This document shows positions 24,062 through 32,612 of a DNA stretch of 64,000 bases, one piece after another (within the stretch, counting starts at the first letter, position 1; every line of letters begins with the position of its first letter). Origin of the DNA: DATARH01 sp963778385 (lineage in GTDB: Bacteria; Pseudomonadota; Alphaproteobacteria; ATCC43930; CGMCC-115725); assembly GCA_963778385.1 (NCBI GenBank), contig CAVZUA010000032.1, positions 248,001-312,000 of the forward strand, read 5' to 3'. Made by a program: the position numbers and the translations under genes. Below the pieces are notes generated by a model. That model did no database searches and had not been told where the DNA came from. It worked only from the letters and a program-made list of their open reading frames with translations.

Positions 24062-24138
24062 GGGCTTGACCCGGCCATCCACGCCTTTCCTGTCAGCGTT
24101 GCCGGATTAAGACGTAGACCCCCGGGTCAAGCCCGGGG
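24062..24138. repeat. Inverted repeats in the EF-G2/msrP gap
   Basis: GGGCTTGACCCGG (24062-24074) is the exact reverse complement of 24122-24134. The second copy also lies inside a tight dyad CCCCGGG-TCAAG-CCCGGGG (24120-24138). This type of palindrome is dispersed in high-GC alphaproteobacteria. There is no T-tract. The rest of the 272-bp gap (24020-24291) shows no gene. It presumably holds the msrP promoter, which I could not place. Confidence 0.65.
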
Positions 24139-24291
24139 AGGCGATGGGGGCTTACGAAGCGCTCAATCTATACAACTATAACGATGCGCCATTCCGTCGC
24201 GCCGGGTCGCTTATGTCTCGCGAAACCGTGACTTGGGGCGTTGCGTAGGGCATCCCAAATGCCGGGCCATTCATGACGGCAGGGCGACGCG

Positions 24292-25254
24292 ATGTTTATT
24301 CGGCACAAACGCGGCTGGGAATTGCCCGAAAATACCGCGATCGACGAGGCGGTGTTCCGCGACCGGCGCCGCCTGATCCAGGCCCTGGCGGCCGGACCGA
24401 TCCTCGCGCCGGCGTTGCTGCGCGCCGGCAGCGCCTTTGCCGACGCCGACCCGTCGGCGGGGCTCTATCCGGCCAAACGCAACCCGAAATACACGCTCGA
24501 CCGGCCGCTGACCGACGAGAAATACCCGACGCATTACAATAATTTCTACGAGTTCGGCACCGACAAGGACATCGTCGCCGCGGCGCAGGCGCTGCCGATC
24601 CGGCCATGGACGATCACGATCGACGGCATGGTCAACAAGAAGATGACCGTCGACATTGATGACCTCTTGAAAAAGATGCCGCTCGAAGAGCGGCTCTATC
24701 GCCATCGCTGCGTCGAGGCGTGGTCGTTCACCGTGCCGTGGACCGGGTTCCCGCTCGCCGCGCTGGTCGACATGGCAAAGCCGCTCGGCTCAGCGAAATA
24801 CCTCAAGATGGTCACCTTCATGGACCCGAAGGTCGCGCCCGGGCAGAAGGCCTTCTTCTACCCGTGGCCCTACACCGAGGGACTGACGATGGCGGAGGCG
24901 ACCAACGACCTCGCCTTTCTGGTCACCGGGATGTACGGCAAGCCGCTGCCCAAGCAGGACGGCGCCCCGCTGCGCCTGGCGACGCCGTGGAAATACGGCT
25001 TCAAGTCGGTGAAGTCGATCAACCATTTCGAATTCACCGACAAGCGCCCGGTCACGTATTGGGAGCAGCTCCAGAGCAGCGAATACGGCTTCTGGGCGAA
25101 TGTGAACCCGCAAGTACCGCACCCGCGCTGGAGCCAGGCTACCGAACGCGTGCTCGGCACCGACCAGCGCGTCCCGACGCTGCTTTACAACGGCTACGGC
25201 GACTACGTCGCCTCGCTCTATGACGGTCTGAAGGGAGAGAAGCTGTTTATGTGA
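24292..25254 (+). CDS. msrP: Protein-methionine-sulfoxide reductase catalytic subunit MsrP
   Basis: 320 residues, periplasmic molybdoenzyme (YedY). It repairs oxidised methionines in envelope proteins. A Tat-type signal with three Arg ('FRDRRRLIQALAAGPILAPAL', about 22-42) fits export of a folded Mo-molybdopterin protein. Cys140 in 'YRHRCVEAWSFTVPW' is the Mo ligand, and 'YGFKSVKSI' and 'ATPWKYG' are typical. The membrane heme partner MsrQ usually follows, but none is seen up to the next gene, which is on the other strand. The cofactor could come from the moa/moe genes near 9 kb. Confidence 0.92.
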   Translation: MFIRHKRGWELPENTAIDEAVFRDRRRLIQALAAGPILAPALLRAGSAFADADPSAGLYPAKRNPKYTLDRPLTDEKYPTHYNNFYEFGTDKDIVAAAQALPIRPWTITIDGMVNKKMTVDIDDLLKKMPLEERLYRHRCVEAWSFTVPWTGFPLAALVDMAKPLGSAKYLKMVTFMDPKVAPGQKAFFYPWPYTEGLTMAEATNDLAFLVTGMYGKPLPKQDGAPLRLATPWKYGFKSVKSINHFEFTDKRPVTYWEQLQSSEYGFWANVNPQVPHPRWSQATERVLGTDQRVPTLLYNGYGDYVASLYDGLKGEKLFM

Positions 25255-25288
25255 GCCGGCTTGCGTTGTCAAAAGACCGACATCTCAG

Positions 25289-25440
25289 CGCAGAGGATGC
25301 GGAGGTTTCGCGGAGGCCGCGCAGCTGCTTGAGAATTGGCTCTTGAGTGCCTCTCGGGAAGAGTGGTGGTTTTTTTGAGGCGCGTAGCGCCCGATAAATC
25401 TATTCTTTGTGTCCTCGGCGTTTCCTCTGCGTCCTTTGCG
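25289..25440. repeat. Imperfect inverted repeat downstream of msrP
   Basis: Arms 25289-25316 and 25413-25440 match as reverse complements at about 21-22 of 28 positions (core CGCAGAGGATGCGGAGG against CCTCTGCGTCCTTTGCG). About 96 bases separate them. The core resembles a degraded dispersed repeat. It lies between the convergent msrP and phosphonopyruvate hydrolase-like genes. Confidence 0.5.
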
Positions 25441-25473
25441 ATAAGGCGTTTGCTTTTCTTTATGGAAGCAGCG

Positions 25474-26355
25474 CTATCGCAAATACCTCTTTTCCGCCGC
25501 CTTCATCGCCGGGACGTGCTGCAGTTCGAATATGTCCTCGACCGAAGCGATCTGCTTGTCGATTTGGTGGATTCCGCCGTCGCGGCGGATTTGCGCAAAG
25601 ACCTCACGCATCGCGCCAACCGCGGCGCGGATCGCGTGATTGGCGTAGATCACGATCTTGATCTTACCCAGTGCCCGCACCTTGGCTTCGGTGAGGTCGG
25701 GGTAGGCGGTCGGCACGATGGTCAGCGGGATCGGTCCGCGCCAGGCCTCGGTAAAGGCGACGATCTCGTCCGGTGTCTTGCGCTTTGAGTGCACCAGCAG
25801 CAGATCGGCGCCGGCCTCGGCGTAGGCCATGCCGCGCTTCAGCGCCTCGTCGAGACCGAGATCGGCGATCAGCGCCTCGGTGCGGGCGATGACCAGCAGA
25901 TCATGCGGCTGGTCTTTGGTCCCTTGGCCGGCCTCGCGGGCGGCTTCGATCTTGCCCTGGAATTCCTCGACCCGCACCAATTCCTGACGGCCGCCGGCGA
26001 GCAGGCTGGTGTCCTTGGGAAACATCTTGTCTTCCATGACCACGGCCGCGGCGCCGGCCCGTGCGTACGCGCCGACCACGTGCAGCACATTGATCGCATT
26101 GCCGTAGCCGGTATCGATATCGGCGACCATCGGGATCGAGGTCTGTTCGATGATCGCCCGCGTCATGTCGAGATGCTGGGTCAGCGACAACAGGCTCGCA
26201 TCGGGCACGCCATAAGCGGCCGACAACTCGAAGCCGCTGGCCCAGATGCCGTCGAACCCGGCCTCCTCGGCGAGCCGTGCGGAGAGCGGGTTATGTGCCG
26301 ACATCAAGGTCACGAGGTCGTGTGTTGCGATCTTATCTTTCAGCGGGTTGGGCAT
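25474..26355 (-). CDS. PEP mutase/isocitrate lyase superfamily enzyme, probable phosphonopyruvate hydrolase
   Basis: 293 residues, TIM-barrel. The superfamily marks are 'GFDGIWASGFELSAAYGVPDA', 'MVADIDTGYGNAINV' (metal-binding Asp) and the gating loop 'MEDKMFPKDTSLL' (Glu108-Asp109-Lys110). PEP mutase has Asn in the position here taken by Thr116, and phosphonopyruvate hydrolase is described with Thr there, so C-P bond hydrolysis to pyruvate and phosphate is the likelier reaction. A PEP mutase role in phosphonate synthesis would normally come with phosphonopyruvate decarboxylase or a transaminase, and none is nearby. The substrate assignment remains inference. Confidence 0.75.
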   Translation of the reverse strand: MPNPLKDKIATHDLVTLMSAHNPLSARLAEEAGFDGIWASGFELSAAYGVPDASLLSLTQHLDMTRAIIEQTSIPMVADIDTGYGNAINVLHVVGAYARAGAAAVVMEDKMFPKDTSLLAGGRQELVRVEEFQGKIEAAREAGQGTKDQPHDLLVIARTEALIADLGLDEALKRGMAYAEAGADLLLVHSKRKTPDEIVAFTEAWRGPIPLTIVPTAYPDLTEAKVRALGKIKIVIYANHAIRAAVGAMREVFAQIRRDGGIHQIDKQIASVEDIFELQHVPAMKAAEKRYLR

Positions 26356-26411
26356 CTTTTGATGAACTCCCGAGGTAAGTTGGCGAGCACAGAGGCAGCA
26401 CTACAGGCGTT

Positions 26412-27326
26412 TTATGGCGGCCGCGGGGCCTCGGCCGACAGCGGCTTCCGTCGGCAATCGGTTGCTGCGAGGTGGGCCCAGAACATGGAAGCGGTGTCGC
26501 TGTCGAGATGGATGCCGTCGGTCGAGGGCAGCCCCGCAGGCGCGACATCCTCGTTCCAGCACGATTTCTCGGGCGGAAACGCGGCACGCACCGCCTGCCG
26601 CACAGCGACGATGGCGGGCGCCGTTTCGAGCGCGGGATCGATCGGCATCTCGAAAAACACCATTTCCGCGCCGCGCCCGCCCAGCCCCGTGGCGAGCCGG
26701 TCAAGTTCGGCCAGGTTCGCCTGCAAGAGCGCCGGGTCCGGCGGCTGCGCGAGCAGCCGCCGTTGCCGCGCGATCAGGGTTTCGTGGAGCGGCGCGTCGA
26801 CAATGTGGGCGTAATAGACCTCATCCCGTCCCCGGGTCGCGCGCCGCAGCAGCGATACGACCAGGTTGACGGGCTGATACGCGGTGCGCAGCGCTGGAAC
26901 GAGGCGCTTTAGCGTATAGCCGGGCTCCGCGAAGACGCCGTCGACCAGTGCCGGATCAACAGGTTGGTCGATGTGGTTGATCTCGACATAGATGCGCCGC
27001 GGCACCTGTCCGCTGCGCGCGATGATGGCCAGCCCGACGAGCGGGCTCCGTCCCGCCAGCGCCAAATTGGCGATATCGGGCCCGAGCGCGCCGGCGGGGA
27101 AGCGCTCCGCTTGCGACGAGCCGACGATCGCCGCCTGCGGCGGCTTTCCGTAGAGAAAGCGCTCGATGGCGATCGCGTTGTCGCTGCCCTGGTCCTGCCC
27201 GAAGCGGACGTCGGGCGCCCAAAGTGCGATCAGCGATATGTAAAGACCGCTCACGATGATGGCCGCCACGGCGATGGCCCGCAAGATCGCCGCGTCGCCT
27301 CTAGAATTGGAAATAGATAAAGGCAT
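26412..27326 (-). CDS. SGNH-hydrolase-like membrane-anchored protein, partner of MBOAT
   Basis: 304 residues. The N-terminal membrane helix (about 14-36, 'ILRAIAVAAIIVSGLYISLIALW') anchors a periplasmic domain. 'AAIVGSSQAERF' (Ser70/71) looks like the nucleophile block and 'LPSTDGIHLDSDTASMFW' like the Asp-x-x-His block of SGNH or AlgX/AlgJ-type proteins. These transfer or remove acyl groups on surface polysaccharides. It overlaps the MBOAT gene by 26 bp, so they are coupled. I chose ATG 27326, because the longer frame lies inside the MBOAT coding end. The exact polymer is unknown. Confidence 0.7.
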   Translation of the reverse strand: MPLSISNSRGDAAILRAIAVAAIIVSGLYISLIALWAPDVRFGQDQGSDNAIAIERFLYGKPPQAAIVGSSQAERFPAGALGPDIANLALAGRSPLVGLAIIARSGQVPRRIYVEINHIDQPVDPALVDGVFAEPGYTLKRLVPALRTAYQPVNLVVSLLRRATRGRDEVYYAHIVDAPLHETLIARQRRLLAQPPDPALLQANLAELDRLATGLGGRGAEMVFFEMPIDPALETAPAIVAVRQAVRAAFPPEKSCWNEDVAPAGLPSTDGIHLDSDTASMFWAHLAATDCRRKPLSAEAPRPP

Positions 27327-28743
27327 CGATCGGCCCGGCGTTGAGCAGAATGGCGCTGGCCAAGACGCCATAGGCGATCGGCTCCAGCGGCGTCCGGCCG
27401 AGCGACGTCGCCACTTCCGGCCGTGCGCCACCACGCCGCCACAAATACCAGCCGTGATAGAGGATCACCGGCAGCGAATACAGGACGATCACCACCGCCG
27501 GGCCGGCTTGGAACGGCAGTCGCCAATTGTCGCGCAGCGCCAGGAAGAAGCCCGCCGCCTCGCTGAAGCGCGGCAGTCGAAAGAAGATCCACGCCAGAGT
27601 AACGATGCCGAACACCAGCGCGACGCGGGCGATCCGCACCGGCAATAACGCCGACGAATAGAAGCGGCTGCCGCGCGCCAGCCGCTCGGCGATCAGCGCC
27701 AGCCCATGACAGCCGCCCCACAGCGCATAGCTCCATGCCGCACCGTGCCATAACCCGCCCAAGCACATGACAGTCATCAGGTTCAGATAGGTCCGGCCGC
27801 TGCCGCGACGGTTGCCGCCGAGCGGGTAGTAAAGATATTCGCGCAACCAGGCCGATAGCGACATATGCCAGCGCGTCCAGAATTCAGAAAAACTCTCGGC
27901 GATATAGGGAAAGTTGAAATTCTGCGGCAACTCGTAGCCGAGCAGCCTGGCGAGCCCGATGGCAATCAGCGAATAGCCCGCGAAATCGGCGAAGATGCGC
28001 ATCGAATAGCCGAAATCGAGCAGCAGGAGATTGAGGGTCGACTGCGTCAGGTATGCCGGATACGTGAGCAGATAGGTCGCGTTCTGCAGGTTGTCAGCGA
28101 CGACGCGTTTCAGGAAATAGCCGACGATCAGCGCCTTGGTCGCGCCGGCCCAATCGATGGCGGAAAACCGCTTTGCCGCGATCTGCGGGTAGAAATTGTG
28201 CGCCTTGATGATCGGACCGGCGACGAGCTGTGGGAAAAACGTCAGATAGAGCAGTGTATTGCGGAAATGCCGGGCCGGCGCCGGCGGCCGGGCGCCTTCA
28301 GTCGCGACCGCCTCTCGCGAGCGCGATACATCGACGATCAGACTGATGCCGTGGAAGGTGTAGAACGAGATGCCGATCGGCAGCGGCAATGACAGTAGCA
28401 ATCCCAGCACGCTGTCGGATGCCGCGAGGCCGCCGAAAAAGCTCCGTTCGATCAGCCCGCCATATTTGAAAAAGCCGAGGATTGCCAGGTTCAGCACAAC
28501 GCCGGCGATCGCCCAGGCTTGCTTCGCGAGCTGTTGGCTGCTGACCATCACCGCGTAGCTGGTCGCAGCCGACACCACCGCCGAAATCAGCAGCAGCAGC
28601 AATAGATAGGGCTGGCCGTAAGCGTAGAATCCGAAACTCGCGGCGACCAGCAAGGGCACCTGCCACCGCCGCAGCGGCGGCAGGTAGTAGAGGCAGAAGA
28701 CGATCGCAAAAAAGCCTAAGAACGCCGGCTCGGTAAACAGCAT
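27301..28743 (-). CDS. MBOAT-family O-acyltransferase (AlgI-like)
   Basis: 480 residues, about ten membrane helices. The AlgI/DltB family pattern is clear: 'PIGISFYTFHGISLIVDV', 'FPQLVAGPIIKAHNF', 'FSEFWTRWHMSLSAWLREYLYYPLGGNRRG', and catalytic His333 in 'CLGGLWHGAAWSYALWGG'. These enzymes pass acetyl groups across the inner membrane for O-acetylation of an exopolysaccharide or other envelope polymer. The following overlapping gene encodes an SGNH-like protein that would finish the transfer. No polysaccharide synthase lies nearby, so the acceptor is unknown. Confidence 0.9.
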   Translation of the reverse strand: MLFTEPAFLGFFAIVFCLYYLPPLRRWQVPLLVAASFGFYAYGQPYLLLLLLISAVVSAATSYAVMVSSQQLAKQAWAIAGVVLNLAILGFFKYGGLIERSFFGGLAASDSVLGLLLSLPLPIGISFYTFHGISLIVDVSRSREAVATEGARPPAPARHFRNTLLYLTFFPQLVAGPIIKAHNFYPQIAAKRFSAIDWAGATKALIVGYFLKRVVADNLQNATYLLTYPAYLTQSTLNLLLLDFGYSMRIFADFAGYSLIAIGLARLLGYELPQNFNFPYIAESFSEFWTRWHMSLSAWLREYLYYPLGGNRRGSGRTYLNLMTVMCLGGLWHGAAWSYALWGGCHGLALIAERLARGSRFYSSALLPVRIARVALVFGIVTLAWIFFRLPRFSEAAGFFLALRDNWRLPFQAGPAVVIVLYSLPVILYHGWYLWRRGGARPEVATSLGRTPLEPIAYGVLASAILLNAGPIDAFIYFQF

Positions 28744-28809
28744 CAGCGCGCCGTGGCCCGACGCGGTTCGCGTGTCAATCGGTGGGGCATTGCTTTCCGT
28801 TCGGCCGGG

Positions 28810-30156
28810 TTAGCCCAACGCGGTCATGCGCATGATGTGCGCCGCATCGCCCAGTGTTTCGAGTTCGCGGATCGCCGCGTTCAGCGCCGCCACATCCACG
28901 AACGTAGCGCCAAAGGCGGCGCATTCGCTGACCTTGGCGTCAAGCTCGAGATCGCTCATCGGCCGGCCCGGCGTGCCGCGCCCGGCCGTGACCTGTTCGC
29001 TGAGGCTCGTCCCGTCGGCGAGGCGGATCGAGACGACCGCCGCCTCGACCGGGATCGCGCCGTCGTCCTCGGCCCGCACCTTGGCGCGCAGCGCGCGGAC
29101 GTTGGGGTCGGCCACCGCATCGTCCGCGAACTCGGCGATGCCGGCGGCGCCGTACAACAGCGCCACCGCGACCGCGTGCTGCAGGCTCACCTTGGCCGAC
29201 CGGCCGTCGCCGATCTCCGACCGGTCGGTCCGCTCGCGCAGCAAGGGATGCCCGCGCACCAGGATTTCGGCGATATCGCCTGCCGGGAGCTCCAGCCGCT
29301 TGCGCAGCGCGAGGCAGGCGTCGATCACTGGGAACAGCACCACCCCGCACGGGTAGGGCTTGTAGGCATTGGCGAGGATTTCCCACCGCTCGCCCAGACC
29401 GTCGACGGCCTTGCCCAGGTCGACCGTGTCGCTGGCCACGGCGGCAAAGCCGTATTGGCCTTCGAGCGCGCGTTCGGCGGCGGTAAACCCGGCCTCGGCG
29501 AACAGCGCGCCGATCAGCCCGTTTCGCGCCGCGTTGCCGACGCCGATGCTCTTCGACATGCTGCCAAGACTTTCGACGAGCCCGGCCGACTGCGTCGCGG
29601 CGTGGCCGAGCGCCCAGTTCATCCGCACCGGGTCGAGACCGATCAGCTTCCCGGCCGCCGCGGCGGCGCCGAAAATGCCGCAGGTCGCGGTGATGTGCGC
29701 GCCACGCCGGTAATGATGCGGCATCACCGCATTGCCGACCCGGCAGCTGATCTCGACGCCGAGGATAAAGGCATGCAGCAGCTCGGCGCCGCCGGTGCCG
29801 CGCGCCTCGGCGAGCGCGAAGAGGCCCGGCGCGACCGGCGCTGCGGGATGCATGACCGTCGGCAGATGCGTGTCGTCGTATTCGAGCACATTGGCGCTGG
29901 CGGCGTTGAGAAACGCCGCGTTGAGCACGTCGCAGCGCTCGGCGCGGCCGATGAGCCCGGCGACCGGCGCGCCGAAGGATGGCGTCAGCACGCGGATCGC
30001 CAGACCGATCGCCTCGTCGCCGCACCCACCCAGCGCGCAGCCGACGTAATTCAGCAGCCCGCGCACGCCTTCGCGCCGTACCGCCTCGGGAATGTCGCGC
30101 CATTGCGAGCCGGCGGCGAAATCGGCGAGCCGGCAAGTCACGGCGAGTGCGGGCAT
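28810..30156 (-). CDS. MmgE/PrpD-family protein
   Basis: 448 residues. The family (2-methylcitrate dehydratase, iminodisuccinate epimerase, cis-aconitate decarboxylase and others) is recognised by 'AAFLNAASANVLEYDDTHLPTVMHPAAPVAPGLFALAE', 'GVEISCRVGNAV', 'ITATCGIFGAAAAAGKLIGLD', 'AQSAGL'-type 'ATQSAGLVESLGSMSKSIGVGNAARNG' and 'KPYPCG'. No prpC or prpB is adjacent, so a propionate role is not supported and the substrate is open. It is followed by the YiaF-like gene with an 8-bp spacing on the same strand. Confidence 0.85.
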   Translation of the reverse strand: MPALAVTCRLADFAAGSQWRDIPEAVRREGVRGLLNYVGCALGGCGDEAIGLAIRVLTPSFGAPVAGLIGRAERCDVLNAAFLNAASANVLEYDDTHLPTVMHPAAPVAPGLFALAEARGTGGAELLHAFILGVEISCRVGNAVMPHHYRRGAHITATCGIFGAAAAAGKLIGLDPVRMNWALGHAATQSAGLVESLGSMSKSIGVGNAARNGLIGALFAEAGFTAAERALEGQYGFAAVASDTVDLGKAVDGLGERWEILANAYKPYPCGVVLFPVIDACLALRKRLELPAGDIAEILVRGHPLLRERTDRSEIGDGRSAKVSLQHAVAVALLYGAAGIAEFADDAVADPNVRALRAKVRAEDDGAIPVEAAVVSIRLADGTSLSEQVTAGRGTPGRPMSDLELDAKVSECAAFGATFVDVAALNAAIRELETLGDAAHIMRMTALG

Positions 30157-30164
30157 GGTTCCTC

Positions 30165-30869
30165 TCAGCTGCCGTTCATGACGACGCGCAGATGCTGCTG
30201 CGCTTTGGCGATCGCTTCGTTCTTGGCCGTCAGCGCCGCGACCAGCGCGCCGAGCTGGGGCCGCAGCGCCGGATCGCTGGTCTGGATCAGCGCGCCGCTG
30301 ATCGTGACCTTGTCCTTGTGCTGGGCGATGAAGTCGCCGAGATCGACGATCGCGGTCAACGCCTGCGACAGATCGGGAAAGATGTCGGCAAAGGCTTTCG
30401 CCGGGATCGTCACGTCGCGCTCATAGGCCTTGTCGAAGACGGCTTTCAGATCATCCGGCTGTTTGAGCGCGGCATGCGCCGCATCGGCCGCGGCCAGCTG
30501 CTTGTCGATCGCGCCGCGCAGCTGCGCGATGCCGTCGCGCGCCGCGACGAAATCGGCATGGCGCGTCACGACCTCGTCGAGCGAATGAACCGCGCCGCGA
30601 TTGATCGCTTCGGTCATCGGCTTGGCGACGGATTTGTCGAGGCCGTCATTGAAATCGGTGATGATCGCGTATTGCTTGGCGTAATCGCCAAAGCTTTTCT
30701 CTTCGTCGGCCGTCAAATGCGGTACATGCAGGCCGGGCTTGTCGAGGATCCGGGTTTGCAGAAAGCCGATAAACGCCTTGCGCTGCGTCGGCTCGTCGTT
30801 GCAGCCGGCCACCAGCAGAACCAGGAATACCAGGCCGGTAAGCGATACTAGGCGGCGGACTTGGCGCAT
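30165..30869 (-). CDS. YiaF-like (DUF3053) lipoprotein
   Basis: 234 residues. The signal peptide has a lipobox 'LLVAGC' with Cys23. The mature protein is helical and charged. 'TQRKAFIGFLQTRI', 'LTADEEKSFGDYAKQYAII' and especially 'DAAHAALKQPDDLKAVFDKAYERDV' closely resemble E. coli YiaF, a DUF3053 lipoprotein of unknown function. It sits 8 bp upstream of the MmgE/PrpD gene on the same strand. That linkage gives no clear functional hint. Confidence 0.8.
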   Translation of the reverse strand: MRQVRRLVSLTGLVFLVLLVAGCNDEPTQRKAFIGFLQTRILDKPGLHVPHLTADEEKSFGDYAKQYAIITDFNDGLDKSVAKPMTEAINRGAVHSLDEVVTRHADFVAARDGIAQLRGAIDKQLAAADAAHAALKQPDDLKAVFDKAYERDVTIPAKAFADIFPDLSQALTAIVDLGDFIAQHKDKVTISGALIQTSDPALRPQLGALVAALTAKNEAIAKAQQHLRVVMNGS

Positions 30870-30927
30870 CAGGAATGGCTCTTCGGTGAGGCGAGCGCCA
30901 CTATAGTCGCCGCGCCCGATCGCGCCA

Positions 30928-32038
30928 TCAGCTCAACACGCCGACTTTCTTTCTCTCGATCAGATCGAAATCGATCTTGGCGCCGAGGCCGGGCTCGGTC
31001 GGGGCATGCACCATGCCGTCCTTGTCGGGCGCGATATCCTCTGCGAGGCCGTATTTCTGCATCGCGTCCGGCAGCAGCACCTCAAAGAACTCGGTGTTGC
31101 GGATCGCCATGATGACGTGAAGGTTGGCGAAATTATTGAGCGAGTTGCCGCCGTGATGGACTTCGTAGTTCATCCGGAAGGCTTCGGCGAGATGCGCGGT
31201 CTTGATCAGCGTGGTGATCCCGCCCTTCACCGCGACATCGCCGCGCAGGATGTCGGTCGCCTGATTGAGGATCCACGGCGCGTACTGGTCGAGCCCGCCG
31301 ATCGGGTACTCGGTGGCCATGATCGGGATGGTGAGCTTCTGCTTCAGCTTGATGTAGTTGTAGAGATCCTGCTCGGCGAGCGGGTCCTCGTACCAATAGA
31401 AGCCGAGCGCCTCGGCCGCCTGTCCGACCCGCACCGCCTCCTCGAACCGGTAGCTCCAGGTCGAAGTCGAGCATCACCGTATAGTCGTCGCCGACCGCCT
31501 TGCGCACCGCCTCGCAGACCTTGATGTCCTCCCGCCAGCGCTGCGGCGGGTGGATCTTGTAGGCCTTCCAGCCGGTGTCGCGGTAATGCCGCGCCTGCTC
31601 GGCATAGGCCTCGATCGAGTTGTGGATTTCCGAGCTGGCATAGGCGCCGATGCTGTCGCGGCAGGTGCCGATCAGCCGGTGGATCGGCAGGTTGGCGACC
31701 TTGCCGGCGATGTCCCACAAGGCGATGTCGACCGCGCCGATCGCCCGGATGCTCGCCACCCGCGCGCGCGCCCACAGCAGCCGGTTGAGCCGCTCGCGGT
31801 CGAGCGGGTTCTGCCCCATGACGATGGGCTTGAGGAAATGGATGAGGCCCGGCCCGTCCAGGCTCGCCGGGTTGGAGGAGGTGCCGAGAAACGCATGACC
31901 CTCGACGCCCTCGTCGGTGACAACCCGCAACAGGCCGAGATCGCTCTTGCCGGTCGGGCGCGCCGAGTGATGGCCATAAGTCGTCGCCGGAACGGACTCC
32001 CAGGCGAACAGCGTGATCGTGACATCGGTGATCTTCAT
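30928..32038 (-). pseudogene. Mandelate racemase/muconate lactonizing enzyme-family gene, broken by a 1-base insertion
   Basis: Two frames together give a complete enolase-superfamily enzyme of about 369 residues. The N-terminal part (32038 down to about 31466) starts 'MKITDVTITLFAWESVP' and ends 'YTVMLD'. The C-terminal part resumes with 'STWSYRFEEAVRVG' and continues to 30928, including the metal ligands in 'FYWYEDPL' and 'IMATEYPIGGLD'. Removing one A from the AA at 31464-31465 restores one frame, with metal ligand Asp in 'VMLDSTWSY'. The total length is one base over a multiple of three. Either the gene was recently inactivated or this is a sequence error. Members act on sugar acids. The substrate is unknown. 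Confidence 0.85.
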
Positions 32039-32113
32039 CGGCAAAATCTCCCTGGCCCGCTCCGGATCAAATCGCAATCGAGCCGCGCCGGGCAAGCGGC
32101 GTATGCTGACGTC

Positions 32114-32329
32114 ATGATCCGAGTGGCGGCAATGATGGTCCTGGCAGTAGTGGCGGGTGGCCCGCCGGCGATGGCGCAATCGGCCCCGCATGAGCCGGCC
32201 GCGGCTACCGTGCTTCCGTTGCCGATCGTCCCGGGCTCGGCCGCGGAAGCCGGCAAGCCGCAGCCTTTCGTGTTGACGCCGGTCGCGCAACCGGCCACGC
32301 CGCCGCGGTGGCCTGCCGCCTGCGGGTAA
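32114..32329 (+). CDS. Possible small secreted Ala/Pro-rich protein
   Basis: 71 residues. It has a plausible signal peptide ('MIRVAAMMVLAVVAGGPPAMAQS', cut after AMA) followed by about 50 residues rich in Pro and Ala ending in Cys-Gly. It lies in the otherwise empty gap between the enolase-superfamily gene and the tRNA cluster. There is no strong ribosome binding site and no recognised family, so it may be a chance frame. Confidence 0.35.
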   Translation: MIRVAAMMVLAVVAGGPPAMAQSAPHEPAAATVLPLPIVPGSAAEAGKPQPFVLTPVAQPATPPRWPAACG

Positions 32330-32452
32330 TCGGTGCCGTTCAGCACAACGGGGCCGTCGAGTTGAACGCCGGCGTGCTCAAATGGTGAGTATCGAGGTAA
32401 GGCGGCCTGGGCAAATCGGCAGCGATAACCCATATACATCCTTTGCAATCCG

Positions 32453-32481
32453 TTGCAATCGCGGACCGTTGAGGGTAGAAC
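32453..32481 (+). promoter_or_regulatory. Candidate promoter of the tRNA-Tyr/tRNA-Gly/tuf transcript
   Basis: TTGCAA (32453-32458) and TAGAAC (32476-32481) are 17 bases apart. TTGCAATC is directly repeated ten bases upstream, at 32443-32450. Transcription would begin near 32488, about 125 bases before tRNA-Tyr. The -35 is only partly consensus, so this is moderate evidence. Confidence 0.4.
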
Positions 32482-32612
32482 GTGCGGCCCCGCGCGACCC
32501 GGTCGCCCGGGGCGCTGGTGCTTGCCCAGGCGTCGATGGGCACGACGCGGGTGAAGACGGTGATGGAGTGCTGGCCACTGGAGACAAAAAACTAGAATGA
32601 TAACAGAGAGTT

